Source of the DNA: Pseudomonadota bacterium
GTDB taxonomy: Bacteria; Pseudomonadota; Gammaproteobacteria; Acidithiobacillales; Acidithiobacillaceae
Direction of reading: 5' to 3'
Length of the DNA stretch: 21,214 nt
Assembly (NCBI GenBank): GCA_021818125.1
Contig: JAKAFG010000009.1
Coordinates: 1 to 21,214, forward strand
In this document: positions 7,304-15,253 of the stretch, piece by piece
Layout: every line of letters starts with the position of its first letter
Position numbering within the stretch: position 1 is the first letter of the stretch
The notes under the pieces: model-generated
Seen by the model: the letters and a program-made list of their open reading frames with translations, nothing else
Databases searched by the model: none
Told to the model about the DNA's origin: nothing
Made by a program: the position numbers and the translations under genes

Positions 7304-7600
7304 CTATTTCAGATGATCTTGGGAACTCTTGGCCCCGTTCTGTTCTATGCGATAAACCCATGCCAGAACTTCTGCGACGGCCTGATAGAGTTGTGGCGGA
7401 ATCTGCTGGTCGAGATCAACCTGCATCAGCAAGCTCACCAGTTCCTTGGATTCATGCACGAAAACCCCTGCCTCATGGGCTTTCGCGATAATTTGTTCAG
7501 CAACCAATCCCCGCCCCTTCGCCACGACAATGGGCGCCGAATCCTTGCCACTATAGCGCAAGGCCACGGCGTTGGGCGGGTTTTCTGGCTGGTTATCCAT
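7304..7600 (-). CDS. Small FlhB C-terminal-domain-like protein (FlhX/FlhB2 type)
   Basis: 98 aa resembling only the cytoplasmic C-terminal domain of the flagellar type III export switch FlhB (EscU/YscU family): AVALRYSGKDSAPIVVAKG at the start, then GLVAEQIIAKA, and the diagnostic IPPQLYQAVAEVLAWVY near the end. The transmembrane half of FlhB is absent. The self-cleavage motif NPTH that should precede AVALRY is replaced by ENPPN, so autocleavage is not expected. Start ATG 7600 overlaps the FliK-like stop by 8 nt (ATGGATAA), indicating coupling; a Met six codons upstream lies within the FliK-like frame and is less likely. Stand-alone FlhB C-terminal proteins are known in other flagellate bacteria and can partly replace the FlhB C-terminal domain. 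Export-switch function here is inference. Confidence 0.82.
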   Translation of the reverse strand: MDNQPENPPNAVALRYSGKDSAPIVVAKGRGLVAEQIIAKAHEAGVFVHESKELVSLLMQVDLDQQIPPQLYQAVAEVLAWVYRIEQNGAKSSQDHLK

Positions 7601-8654
7601 CAAATGCGCGGATCTCATGCTGCGTTACACGCAGGCCCAGCGCCCGCAAAGCCGCCTTCAAATCCCCCCAATGATTTCTTAAAGCTGCCGCCTGATCCGC
7701 AGTGATGGCCAGGCTCAGCGTGTCGCGATGCAAATGCAGCTTCGCCTGAATATTCCCCAAATGGGGCATTTGCAGCGTCAATGTGCTATCCCAATGCGGC
7801 GCTGTCTCCGACGTCGTCACCGGGGAGCGTGCATTCTCTCCCACACGCTCCTCGCGTCGGCTGACCATCCATTGCACAAACTGCCCCGGCCAAACCGGGC
7901 CGTTCCAGGTGATCTGCTGCTGGTTCAGCACCTGAATCTGGCGGCCCACAAGGCCGGCAATATCTCCGGTCATCGATGCAGACGCATAGCGGATAGCCGG
8001 CTTTCCCAAATCGGCAATCTGGGTGTACGTCATCGCCCCCGCGACACGATCGGGTAAGACACGTTCCGGGGTCTGGCTGGCCGCCAGTGTCGTCTGCGGT
8101 AAAGGGCCTTCTGGCACCGGCAATAAGGACGCATTCTGTGGCTCTGCGCGCAGGTTTTGCAGCGACAGCTGGCCCTGCACCCAAGCCGCCAGATGGCTTT
8201 CATAAAAGAGCCCACTCTGCGTTATGGACTGCTGCAGCAACTGCGCGAGCGGGGCACTTGCTGAGGGTGGCTGCGGCAGCAATGGCTGTAAGCTGCGGAG
8301 CCCGCTGCCACTCTCGGCTGGAGACAAACCCAGAAGAGACTGCGCCGTACTCGACAAGCCCACACGATCCGGCAACGACGCTGCTGCCGAGGTCGTGAGC
8401 AAAAAGGCGGGACGGGAACGGCCTCCCAAATAGAGCAACTGCAAGCGGTCTCCCGCTGCCCACTGGCCGGGCAACTGAAAGGCCAGCGTCTTCCCCGCTA
8501 CCGCTATGAGCGTCTGCGCATTGGCGCTTTGTAACACCCGCCCCTCCAGGAGGGTGCCGGGTGTTATGGTTTTCGCAAGCGCTGTAGCCGCATTTGGAAT
8601 AACTACCGCGCCAACAACGCGCATGGGCGTCAGGGCGCTGGCGGAAGGCGTCAT
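7593..8654 (-). CDS. FliK-type flagellar hook-length control protein
   Basis: 353 aa. The C-terminal 80 residues match the FliK C-terminal (Flg_hook) domain: LQMPHLGNIQAKLHLHRDTL, LSLAITADQAAALRNHWGDL and a final LRALGLRVTQHEIRAFDG, the alternating beta/alpha pattern by which FliK touches FlhB. The N-terminal part is low-complexity, rich in Ala, Gln, Leu and Pro, as usual for the molecular-ruler portion; it opens with GTLLEGRVLQSANAQTLIAV, a beta-rich segment seen in FliK-like paralogues encoded outside the main flagellar cluster. Start ATG 8654 overlaps the DUF2802 stop (ATGA), and its end overlaps the FlhB-like gene, so FliK-like and FlhB-like partners are translated together. Whether this is the main FliK or a second copy cannot be decided from the window. 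Confidence 0.8.
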   Translation of the reverse strand: MTPSASALTPMRVVGAVVIPNAATALAKTITPGTLLEGRVLQSANAQTLIAVAGKTLAFQLPGQWAAGDRLQLLYLGGRSRPAFLLTTSAAASLPDRVGLSSTAQSLLGLSPAESGSGLRSLQPLLPQPPSASAPLAQLLQQSITQSGLFYESHLAAWVQGQLSLQNLRAEPQNASLLPVPEGPLPQTTLAASQTPERVLPDRVAGAMTYTQIADLGKPAIRYASASMTGDIAGLVGRQIQVLNQQQITWNGPVWPGQFVQWMVSRREERVGENARSPVTTSETAPHWDSTLTLQMPHLGNIQAKLHLHRDTLSLAITADQAAALRNHWGDLKAALRALGLRVTQHEIRAFDG

Positions 8655-9040
8655 TTTTGCGGCGGCCGATTGTTCAGGCGGATCAGGAGTTCCGCCTCTT
8701 CTTCACCGATCTGGCAGGCGCTCGCAATATAGCAGGCGTTACGCCCCGACTCGGCCAGCATGCGGGCGCGCCGATAACGGTTTCCTTTCTCCTCGCTCTC
8801 CTCCGTCGGCCGTGACTGGACCTTGAGGCCTCCGCCATGTGTGTCGCGCGCGGCGTGGGAAGCATTCGTTTCTTTTGTCGTGTGGCCGACGGTAAGGCGT
8901 CTCACAGTCTCCTCCAGCGCCTGCACACGCTCTTGAGAAATCTGCAGATTCGTCAGCAAGCGACGCTGCAAACGCCACAACATCGCTTGGGCAGCGATAA
9001 TAATCAGCGCGAGAACCAGCAAAAGAAACCACATCAGCAT
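8651..9040 (-). CDS. DUF2802 single-pass membrane protein of a motility operon
   Basis: 129 aa: a strong N-terminal membrane segment (MWFLLLVLALIIIAAQAML, about 3-21), then a probable coiled coil (ISQERVQALEETVRRLT), a polar linker, and a C-terminal motif RARMLAESGRNACYIASACQ followed by IGEEEAELLIRLN. That last stretch fits the DUF2802 pattern (xxLAxxGxxxxxIxxxCxxxxxEAELLxxL). Members are commonly encoded beside cheW or flagellar genes in Pseudomonas and relatives; no biochemical role is established. Start is ambiguous: ATG 9040 lies 3 nt after AAGGA, ATG 9034 (MWFLLL) lies 9 nt after it and may be the real one. Its TGA overlaps the FliK-like ATG. Confidence 0.75.
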   Translation of the reverse strand: MLMWFLLLVLALIIIAAQAMLWRLQRRLLTNLQISQERVQALEETVRRLTVGHTTKETNASHAARDTHGGGLKVQSRPTEESEEKGNRYRRARMLAESGRNACYIASACQIGEEEAELLIRLNNRPPQK

Positions 9041-9053
9041 TCATCCTTGGTGA

Positions 9054-9845
9054 TCATGTTTTCCACCAGCGCTTGATCCGGCCTTTCCAGGACGTAGGCT
9101 CTGCCTTGGCAGAACTGCGTAAACCAATGCTCAACAAACGTAAGATTTCCCGGTCACGGGCCTGCACATATTGCGCGACTTTTTCCTGATCTGCGGCGGG
9201 CGGATCCAGAAACGCGAGCCCCAGAATAACACCGGAGACATCAGTCGCATAAGCATCCACAAAGCGTACGATAGCTGGCATACGCAGTGGCGCACTGTCA
9301 CGAATACCGAAGATGAGTTGTGGTATTCGCTCTCCCGGCTGAAAGGGAAAATCTTTTGGACAACGGCTAAGCATGCGCAAGCCACCTGCACTGATATCCT
9401 GCATCCGTCCTGTAATCATCTGCGCGCCCTGCCGATATGCCTCTACCTGATCTGGATCCTGCACGGTCGGCGGGACCCGGTATAACTGACGACGCTGCAG
9501 TTGATAAAGGGCATCCGGGTAACGGACCACGACCGCCTCTTCTTCCATCCGAACTATGCTGCTGCGGAATCCGCTAACCAGGCCATCCATGCGGGTAATA
9601 ATCGTAACGGGCCATTCCGGGCGCACGTTCTGCGGAAAATTGAGCGGAACATCCACCCAGAGAAGCTCCTCCTGCATATCGAGCAGTAGCGTATTGAAAC
9701 TCTCGGGTTGACCGTCCAGCCACAAGGTACAAAAAATATGATCCCGAATGAGTCTCGCCAAGACGTTGGTCGCATGCAGCCAAGAACTGACCCGATAGCG
9801 GTCGGCAAAGAGGTGCTGGCGGGCCTCGTGAATCTGCTCCGTCAT
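9054..9845 (-). CDS. ycgR: YcgR-type flagellar brake protein (YcgR N-domain plus PilZ)
   Basis: 263 aa cytoplasmic protein. Residues about 20-112 have the beta-rich YcgR N-terminal fold; residues about 115-235 are a PilZ domain with both c-di-GMP signatures: RRQLYR (R119, R123, the RxxxR site) and DISAGG (D150, S152, G155, the DxSxxG site). In enterobacteria YcgR binds c-di-GMP and slows the flagellar motor by contacting the switch/stator. Length is close to E. coli YcgR (244 aa). A basic/aromatic tail (WKGRIKRWWKT) is unusual and might touch membrane or motor. Start ATG 9845 with GAGGGG about 5 nt upstream. It follows the GGDEF-EAL gene by 99 bp, which contains a possible own promoter. The neighbour could supply its ligand. 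Confidence 0.88.
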   Translation of the reverse strand: MTEQIHEARQHLFADRYRVSSWLHATNVLARLIRDHIFCTLWLDGQPESFNTLLLDMQEELLWVDVPLNFPQNVRPEWPVTIITRMDGLVSGFRSSIVRMEEEAVVVRYPDALYQLQRRQLYRVPPTVQDPDQVEAYRQGAQMITGRMQDISAGGLRMLSRCPKDFPFQPGERIPQLIFGIRDSAPLRMPAIVRFVDAYATDVSGVILGLAFLDPPAADQEKVAQYVQARDREILRLLSIGLRSSAKAEPTSWKGRIKRWWKT

Positions 9846-9914
9846 CGTTTCCCCTCTACCTCCCGGCCGGACTCTAACCGGTCCTGCGTGTCACGTCAGA
9901 CCCTGTTTTGTGTC

Positions 9915-9943
9915 ATCTTAGCAGTACTCGGTCGACCTGTCCC
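9915..9943 (-). promoter_or_regulatory. Possible internal sigma-70-like promoter before the PilZ gene
   Basis: On the - strand, GGGACA (plus 9938-9943, 4/6 to TTGACA) and TAAGAT (plus 9915-9920, 4/6 to TATAAT) are separated by exactly 17 bp, in the only gap above 35 bp in the 14-gene run. It would let ycgR and the flagellar tail be expressed separately from the che genes. Both boxes are imperfect. No clear sigma-28 (TAAA...GCCGATAA) site was seen. Confidence 0.35.
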
Positions 9944-9944
9944 G

Positions 9945-12761
9945 TCAGGCATTCTCCTGTTGCAACTGCTGCCACAAGGCCGCCATATCCTGTAGGGCGA
10001 TGGCACGGGTGGGCCGCAGAATCGCAGGCAGCAACCAGTTTTGCCAGGTGAAGAAAGCATTCTCAGGGAGCGGTGGAGCCAGCAGATACCCCTGTATGTA
10101 GCGTCCGCCGAGCAGTAGCCACAAATGCAGTTCATCGGGGGTGGCAACCCCTTCGGCTACCAGATCGCATTGCGCAATCTGGCTGAGCAACCGGCTGGCT
10201 CCGGCAACACCGAAACTGGCCAAGTCCTTGCGGAAGGCACGAATAAAGCCTTGGTCCAGCTTAAGTTCATTAAAGCGCAGGCGTGCCACCGACAGCAATG
10301 AAGAATATCCGGTACCAAAATCGTCCATAGACAGAGCGAAACCACGACTCTGGCACCATTCCATGATGGGTTGGGCAGATTTCCTGCCCGTAACCGAAGC
10401 GGTTTCCGTAATTTCGAGCGTAATCCCCCGACCGTCCGGGCAATGTGTCTCTAAATCACCAATAAAAGCGGGATTCAAAAAATGTTTGGCACCAATGTTG
10501 ATGGAGATTTGCAGAGACAAATGCTCGTCGTGCATACGCTCACGCAGACGCACCGCCTCCTGCAAGGCCCGAATACCCAACAAACGAATTAAATGCGCGT
10601 TTTCTTCGACATACGGCATAAATTTACCCGGCCAAATCCAACGCCCTTCCACAGAGCGCCAACGGGCAAGCATTTCGACACCGGTAAGCCGGACGGCGAG
10701 CATGTCGGCTTTGGGCTGCAGAAAAAAATGGACATCTCCGCGCTCAATGGCCCCCGGAAAGGAACGATGCACCCAAAGCCGCTGTACAGCGCGCTGTGCC
10801 ACGGCGCCACTATAAACCCGGTATTCGTTTCCGCCTGCCTTTTTCGCCTCGGCCATAGCCTCGTCGGCCTGGGCCATGAGGGTATGAACATTCTGCCCGT
10901 CCTGAGGAAAAAATGACCATCCGATAGAGGTGGACAGCGGCGCATCCAGTATGCGCCGCGCTGCCGCAGTTACCGCGAGCAAAAGCTGCGGACTGATATC
11001 AGCAACCTGCCCGGTCTCCGTGACCGGTATCATGATGCCGAATTCATCACCACCGATGCGCGCCAGGAGCGCGTCTTTTTCTGCCAGTGCCTCCCCGAGA
11101 TTGTGGGCGATCATCCGCAAACACTTATCGGCCTGATGAGGGCCATAGGAGGTATTGATTTCATTAAAGAGATCCAGATCCAATACAGCGATACCCCAGG
11201 ATATGGGCTCATGCTCCACTGCGCGCAACAACCATTCGGCCTGTTCGGAAAAACGGGTCCGATTAGGCAGACCGGTAAGCATATCCGTCTGTATCAGGCG
11301 TTCCTGCTCACTGTGTGCCTCTAATCGTTCGAGGTAACGTTCTACGTCGTGCAGCAGCGACTCCCAATGGGCGATCAGGCTTTTTCCAAAAAACCAACGG
11401 TTAATCCGGGTGATTTCCAGCACGAAAATTGCGCAAGGATTTTTTACGCCGGACAGCATGATCGGCCAGGCAATCACCTCACGATAATGACGCAATTCTG
11501 GATACTGCTGGATGACCCGCATCATCACTCCGGAAACATGGGGAGAACGTGGGTCCACGGCCTGTTTGCGATGATATGCCAGGCAGGGCGACATCTGGCC
11601 CCAGGGGAACACATCGGGGTCTAATGAGAGCGGCAGACTGCCCAGAATTTCCTGCAACCGGGGATCTTGAGCGTGGGCGGCGTGTACCGGCAGCTTTCCA
11701 CTGGCATGATCCGGCACCGCCACATAGGCCGCCAGGGCGCCCGTCGCGAATACACTGATCTGTACCAGTTTCGCGTAGAAATCTTGCACACAGGTGCTCT
11801 CCACCATTAACTCTTGTAATGCCTGATGCACGCGCTGATAACGGACTTCCATAAAGCGTCGATACCTCCAGATCAGCGCGATCATGGCCAGAATCGCTTC
11901 AGCGGCCATCAACAGCACCGTCCACACGCCAATACGATCCAACTGGCGTTGTAAGCCGCTCGCCGGGGCGGGATTCCATCGAGCGCTGATCATCCAAGGG
12001 GTTCCGACAATTGGAACATCGATGTGCGCAGACAACCTTCCTGATAATGAACCGTCCGGTAATGACCAGTGCCCTTGGCGCCAGACGGCGAGTACCCGGT
12101 GGAGGTTATCCAGCAGTAGCACTATATGATCAGCCCTGGGGGAGTCCATGACATGCTGATTCCCAAACAATAAATCAGCGGAGCAAACGGGAACACCAGA
12201 CCCATTTAAGGATTCTGGGTGATGCGCAGTCACGCTCATGGGTATGTGTAAAATTCCGTCTGCGGAAATGCCCGGTACACCGATGCTTCCGTGGAAGGCG
12301 CTTACCATCCCGGATGCCTCAGCCGCATCAGTGCTCAGCTTCAAGGAATAATCATCTGAAGGACTCTGTACTCTAGGCTTTTGCGCATTACACGATACTT
12401 TGGCAAGCCAGCTATGCACATTGTCAAAGTGCGTCACCATATCAGCGGTCAGCTCTTTTTCCGGAAGCCCCGCCAAAAACCTTAAGTCTCTGACGTGCAT
12501 CTGCAACATCGTGGCCAAATTTATGGCAACGCTGTCAGCCAATTTCTGTCCGGCCTGTTGTTCACTGAACGCCGCCCGTTGCACAAGCCGACGCTGCCAG
12601 TCTTGACTGTTTGAGTAGGTAAGCCCCGCCACCATCATAAAGATCAAAGCAATCCCCAGCATAAAAAGGGGTTGGCGCCTTTTGGCCCGACGCCCCGCCG
12701 CAATCATTGCCGCCATCTTTTGCTGAGTGATATCCACCGGCCGAGTATCCGGAGTCGTCAT
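9945..12761 (-). CDS. Membrane GGDEF-EAL c-di-GMP turnover protein with periplasmic and GAF-like sensory regions
   Basis: 938 aa from ATG 12761, which shares ATGA with the cheB stop; an upstream in-frame Met lies inside cheB. Two membrane spans (about 31-48 and 277-298) enclose a periplasmic region of about 230 aa that I do not recognise. A GAF-like region (about 325-465) and a linker helix follow. The GGDEF domain (about 490-650) has intact RIGGDEFGI (570-574) and the substrate/metal positions of DLDLFNEIN; the RxxD inhibitory I-site is absent (EKDA at the aligned place). The EAL domain (about 672-905) has EML for EAL, and the expected catalytic residues E696, N755, E783, D813, D814, K834, E870 and Q890 are all present. 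Both activities are therefore possible. It is encoded between cheB and ycgR, which suggests control of motility. Confidence 0.92.
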   Translation of the reverse strand: MTTPDTRPVDITQQKMAAMIAAGRRAKRRQPLFMLGIALIFMMVAGLTYSNSQDWQRRLVQRAAFSEQQAGQKLADSVAINLATMLQMHVRDLRFLAGLPEKELTADMVTHFDNVHSWLAKVSCNAQKPRVQSPSDDYSLKLSTDAAEASGMVSAFHGSIGVPGISADGILHIPMSVTAHHPESLNGSGVPVCSADLLFGNQHVMDSPRADHIVLLLDNLHRVLAVWRQGHWSLPDGSLSGRLSAHIDVPIVGTPWMISARWNPAPASGLQRQLDRIGVWTVLLMAAEAILAMIALIWRYRRFMEVRYQRVHQALQELMVESTCVQDFYAKLVQISVFATGALAAYVAVPDHASGKLPVHAAHAQDPRLQEILGSLPLSLDPDVFPWGQMSPCLAYHRKQAVDPRSPHVSGVMMRVIQQYPELRHYREVIAWPIMLSGVKNPCAIFVLEITRINRWFFGKSLIAHWESLLHDVERYLERLEAHSEQERLIQTDMLTGLPNRTRFSEQAEWLLRAVEHEPISWGIAVLDLDLFNEINTSYGPHQADKCLRMIAHNLGEALAEKDALLARIGGDEFGIMIPVTETGQVADISPQLLLAVTAAARRILDAPLSTSIGWSFFPQDGQNVHTLMAQADEAMAEAKKAGGNEYRVYSGAVAQRAVQRLWVHRSFPGAIERGDVHFFLQPKADMLAVRLTGVEMLARWRSVEGRWIWPGKFMPYVEENAHLIRLLGIRALQEAVRLRERMHDEHLSLQISINIGAKHFLNPAFIGDLETHCPDGRGITLEITETASVTGRKSAQPIMEWCQSRGFALSMDDFGTGYSSLLSVARLRFNELKLDQGFIRAFRKDLASFGVAGASRLLSQIAQCDLVAEGVATPDELHLWLLLGGRYIQGYLLAPPLPENAFFTWQNWLLPAILRPTRAIALQDMAALWQQLQQENA

Positions 12762-13837
12762 CTTGCCGCGCACGCTTTGCCTCCGCCTGCCGGTATGGAA
12801 CGCGGCAGACGCATCGCAATGCCCTGCAGCGGGAGAATCTCATCCACCCCGCCTAAGCGAATGGCTTCTTTAGGCATACCGAAAACCACGCAACTCGCCT
12901 CGTCCTGGGCAATGGTATGCGCGCCGGCGCAGTGCATCTCGGCGAGCCCCTGCGCGCCATCATCGCCCATGCCGGTCATGATGACACCCCAGGCATTCCG
13001 TCCCGCCACCTGCGCCACGGAGCGGAAGAGCACATCGACGGAGGGACGATGATGCTTCACCAAGGGGCCATCAAACACCTGCACCGCAAACTGGGCACCA
13101 CTGCGCACCAAACGCATGTGCTTACCACCTGGCGCGATGAGGGCGAGGCCGGGCAAAACCCGGTCACCATCACACGCTTCACGCACTTCCAGGGCGCTGA
13201 TCGTATTGAGGCGGGCCGCAAAGGCGGCGGTAAATTTTTCCGGCATGTGCTGGACCACCACCACCCCCGGAACCGTTACCGGGAGCGCACGGAGCAGCAC
13301 TTCCAGTGCCTGTGTGCCGCCGGTACTGGTGCCGATGGCAATGACTTTTTCCGTGCTCTTCTGTAGCAACACATCGGGAGCAACGGCAGTAGTGGCGGCA
13401 AAACTGGCGGCAGGTGCAGGACGAACATTACGCAGGTTGGCACGCGCCGCAGCCTTGACCGCCTGAATGATCTCCGGTGCATCTTTTTGCAAAAAGTCGC
13501 GCAGACCGGAATGGGGTTTCTGGATGATTTGCACGGCGCCGGCAGACAAGGCATTCAAAGTAATCTGCGCCCCAGATTCCGCCAGAGTGGAACAGATGAT
13601 TACTGGTAAGGGATGTTCCGCCATGATTTTGCGCAGGAAAGTCACGCCGTCCATACGCGGCATTTCGATATCGAGTATGACCACATCGGGCCATTGCCGC
13701 TGCATGCGATCCCAAGCAAAAATCGGGTCATGGGCGGTCGCCAGTACGGCGATATCCGGGTCTTGCGTCAGGGCCGCTTGCAGCACCTGCCGCACGACCG
13801 CAGAGTCGTCTACAATGAACACTTGTATTTTCTTCAC
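12758..13837 (-). CDS. cheB: Chemotaxis protein-glutamate methylesterase/deamidase CheB
   Basis: 359 aa. An N-terminal receiver domain (D10, D11, phospho-acceptor D56 in VVILDIEMPRMDG, K107 in QKP) is joined by an Ala-rich linker (about 130-160) to the methylesterase domain. The catalytic Ser-His-Asp triad is visible: S171 (IGTSTGG), H197 (VQHMPE) and D293 (MTGMGDDGA). It removes methyl groups from MCP glutamates when phosphorylated by CheA. The start is a GTG at 13837: an in-frame TGA lies five codons upstream and there is no other start, yet no good Shine-Dalgarno is seen (upstream bases TGAGCTAAGCTTCTT), so translation may be weak. It lies 30 nt after cheD; its stop overlaps the GGDEF-EAL start. 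Confidence 0.96.
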   Translation of the reverse strand: MKKIQVFIVDDSAVVRQVLQAALTQDPDIAVLATAHDPIFAWDRMQRQWPDVVILDIEMPRMDGVTFLRKIMAEHPLPVIICSTLAESGAQITLNALSAGAVQIIQKPHSGLRDFLQKDAPEIIQAVKAAARANLRNVRPAPAASFAATTAVAPDVLLQKSTEKVIAIGTSTGGTQALEVLLRALPVTVPGVVVVQHMPEKFTAAFAARLNTISALEVREACDGDRVLPGLALIAPGGKHMRLVRSGAQFAVQVFDGPLVKHHRPSVDVLFRSVAQVAGRNAWGVIMTGMGDDGAQGLAEMHCAGAHTIAQDEASCVVFGMPKEAIRLGGVDEILPLQGIAMRLPRSIPAGGGKACAAR

Positions 13838-13867
13838 AAGAAGCTTAGCTCAATAGTTATCTGTTTA

Positions 13868-14437
13868 TTAACCCGCATGGATAGCGGCACCTCGCCCGCT
13901 GAATTTCAAATACACCGCACCCGACCATACTTCAAAATAAAGATTGCGGTGACCTTGCCCCCCAAGGTGCGAGGCAGCAATACCGAAACCAGCCTGCCCG
14001 ATCAATTGCCTTGCTGCCCGCACATTTTTACAAGGGACATCAGCGCAGGCTTCCGGCGTATGGCGGTGGACGCGCTTGCCGTGCGCGGCGGTGCCTATCG
14101 CCTTGTCGTCGTCCATAATGGTTCTGCCAGGCTGCTGGCGAAACATATTACCGCCACCAAATAGCTTGCACACATAGTCACTGGGATGAGTGCGCTGCTG
14201 GCGCAGCTCCTGCATCAGCGCGGCCACCGCCTCATCGCCGTACCGACCGTCCAGAGACGCCGCTGCCGGGCGCGGACTGCCTCGACTAGGGAGCATGAAG
14301 TGACACATTCCGCCCACCTGCAGACGGGGATGCCAGAGGGTAATGGCGATACAGGAACCGAGCAGGGTGCGGATACGCGTATCCCGATCTCCGAAATACC
14401 ACTCTCCCGGTTGCAGAAAAATCTCCATGATACCCAT
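13868..14437 (-). CDS. cheD: Chemoreceptor glutamine deamidase CheD
   Basis: 189 aa. The CheD core is recognised by TLLGSCIAITLW with catalytic Cys29, GGMCHFMLP with catalytic His46, the CKLFGGGNMF loop, NVRAARQLIGQAGFGI (the usual N-x-x-aA segment) and a final HLGGQGHRNLYFEVWSGAVY. CheD deamidates specific MCP glutamines to glutamates so that CheR/CheB can act on them. Start ATG 14437 has GGAGG 9 nt upstream, inside the end of cheR; the gap to cheR is 3 nt. No CheC, the usual phosphatase partner of CheD in Bacillus and Thermotoga, is in this window. The protein has about 20 more residues than minimal CheD, mostly at the C-terminus (SGRGAAIHAG). Confidence 0.94.
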   Translation of the reverse strand: MGIMEIFLQPGEWYFGDRDTRIRTLLGSCIAITLWHPRLQVGGMCHFMLPSRGSPRPAAASLDGRYGDEAVAALMQELRQQRTHPSDYVCKLFGGGNMFRQQPGRTIMDDDKAIGTAAHGKRVHRHTPEACADVPCKNVRAARQLIGQAGFGIAASHLGGQGHRNLYFEVWSGAVYLKFSGRGAAIHAG

Positions 14438-14440
14438 GCG

Positions 14441-15250
14441 TCAATCCCTCCGATAGACCGCCGGTTGAACAAGTCGCAGACCATCGACAACACCATTGAG
14501 ACTTTCGGAGTGCCCCACCAAAAAATATCCGCCGGGACGCAGGTGCGCGAGCAGGCGCAAACAAATGGCCTCCTTAGCGGGCGGATCAAAGTAAATCAGC
14601 ACATTGCGCAAAAAAATCACATCAAAATCCCCCACGGCAGGCAGTGGTTGATTCAGGTTGATTTGCGAAAATTTCACCGACTTGCGTAGCTCCGGCACGA
14701 TACTGAATGATCCCTCTTGTCGGCCCACACCACGCAGACAATAGCGCTTCAAATAGGCTTTAGGGATTTTCTCGGCACGCTCCATGGGGTAAATACCCTG
14801 CGCCGCCGAGGCCAGCATACGGGTACTCAGATCAGAGGCCAGAATTTCCCAGCCGCGGCTGCGGCGTTCGGCCAGCACCATGGCGATACTGTAGGGCTCT
14901 TCACCGGAAGAACAGGCGGCGCTCCAGATACGAAGCTCCGACTGGTTAGCCCGCTGTGGGATAATCTGTTCACTCAAAAAGGCGAAGTGCTTGGTCTCAC
15001 GAAAGAAGTAGGTCTCATTGGTCGTGAGTAGATCCACGGCCTGCTGCCGCTCAGTCGCCTCGCTGTCGAGCAGGCGCAAATAGGCATCATAACTACCGCA
15101 ATCTCGTGCCCGCAGGCGTTTCCCCAACCGCCCCATCACCAGCGGCTTTTTGGCCGGGCCGAGGGTGATTCCAGCCTCTTTCCGCAAAAAAGCCTGGATA
15201 CGTCGATAGTCGGCATCACTCAAGGTGGATACGGGAGCGGTCAGCGACAT
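14441..15250 (-). CDS. cheR: Chemotaxis protein methyltransferase CheR
   Basis: 269 aa SAM-dependent MCP glutamate methyltransferase. The N-terminal helical domain (about 10-85) ends in TTNETYFFR (76-84), the conserved substrate-side motif. The SAM site is SAACSSGEEPYSIAM (110-124) with D140 and RNVLIYFD (215-222). The beta-subdomain contains RGVGRQEG (173-180), close to E. coli RGTGPHEG, the loop that docks the C-terminal pentapeptide of high-abundance MCPs. The gap to cheW is 3 nt and the ribosome-binding site is weak, so translation is probably coupled. Length is normal. Confidence 0.96.
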   Translation of the reverse strand: MSLTAPVSTLSDADYRRIQAFLRKEAGITLGPAKKPLVMGRLGKRLRARDCGSYDAYLRLLDSEATERQQAVDLLTTNETYFFRETKHFAFLSEQIIPQRANQSELRIWSAACSSGEEPYSIAMVLAERRSRGWEILASDLSTRMLASAAQGIYPMERAEKIPKAYLKRYCLRGVGRQEGSFSIVPELRKSVKFSQINLNQPLPAVGDFDVIFLRNVLIYFDPPAKEAICLRLLAHLRPGGYFLVGHSESLNGVVDGLRLVQPAVYRRD

Positions 15251-15253
15251 GGA

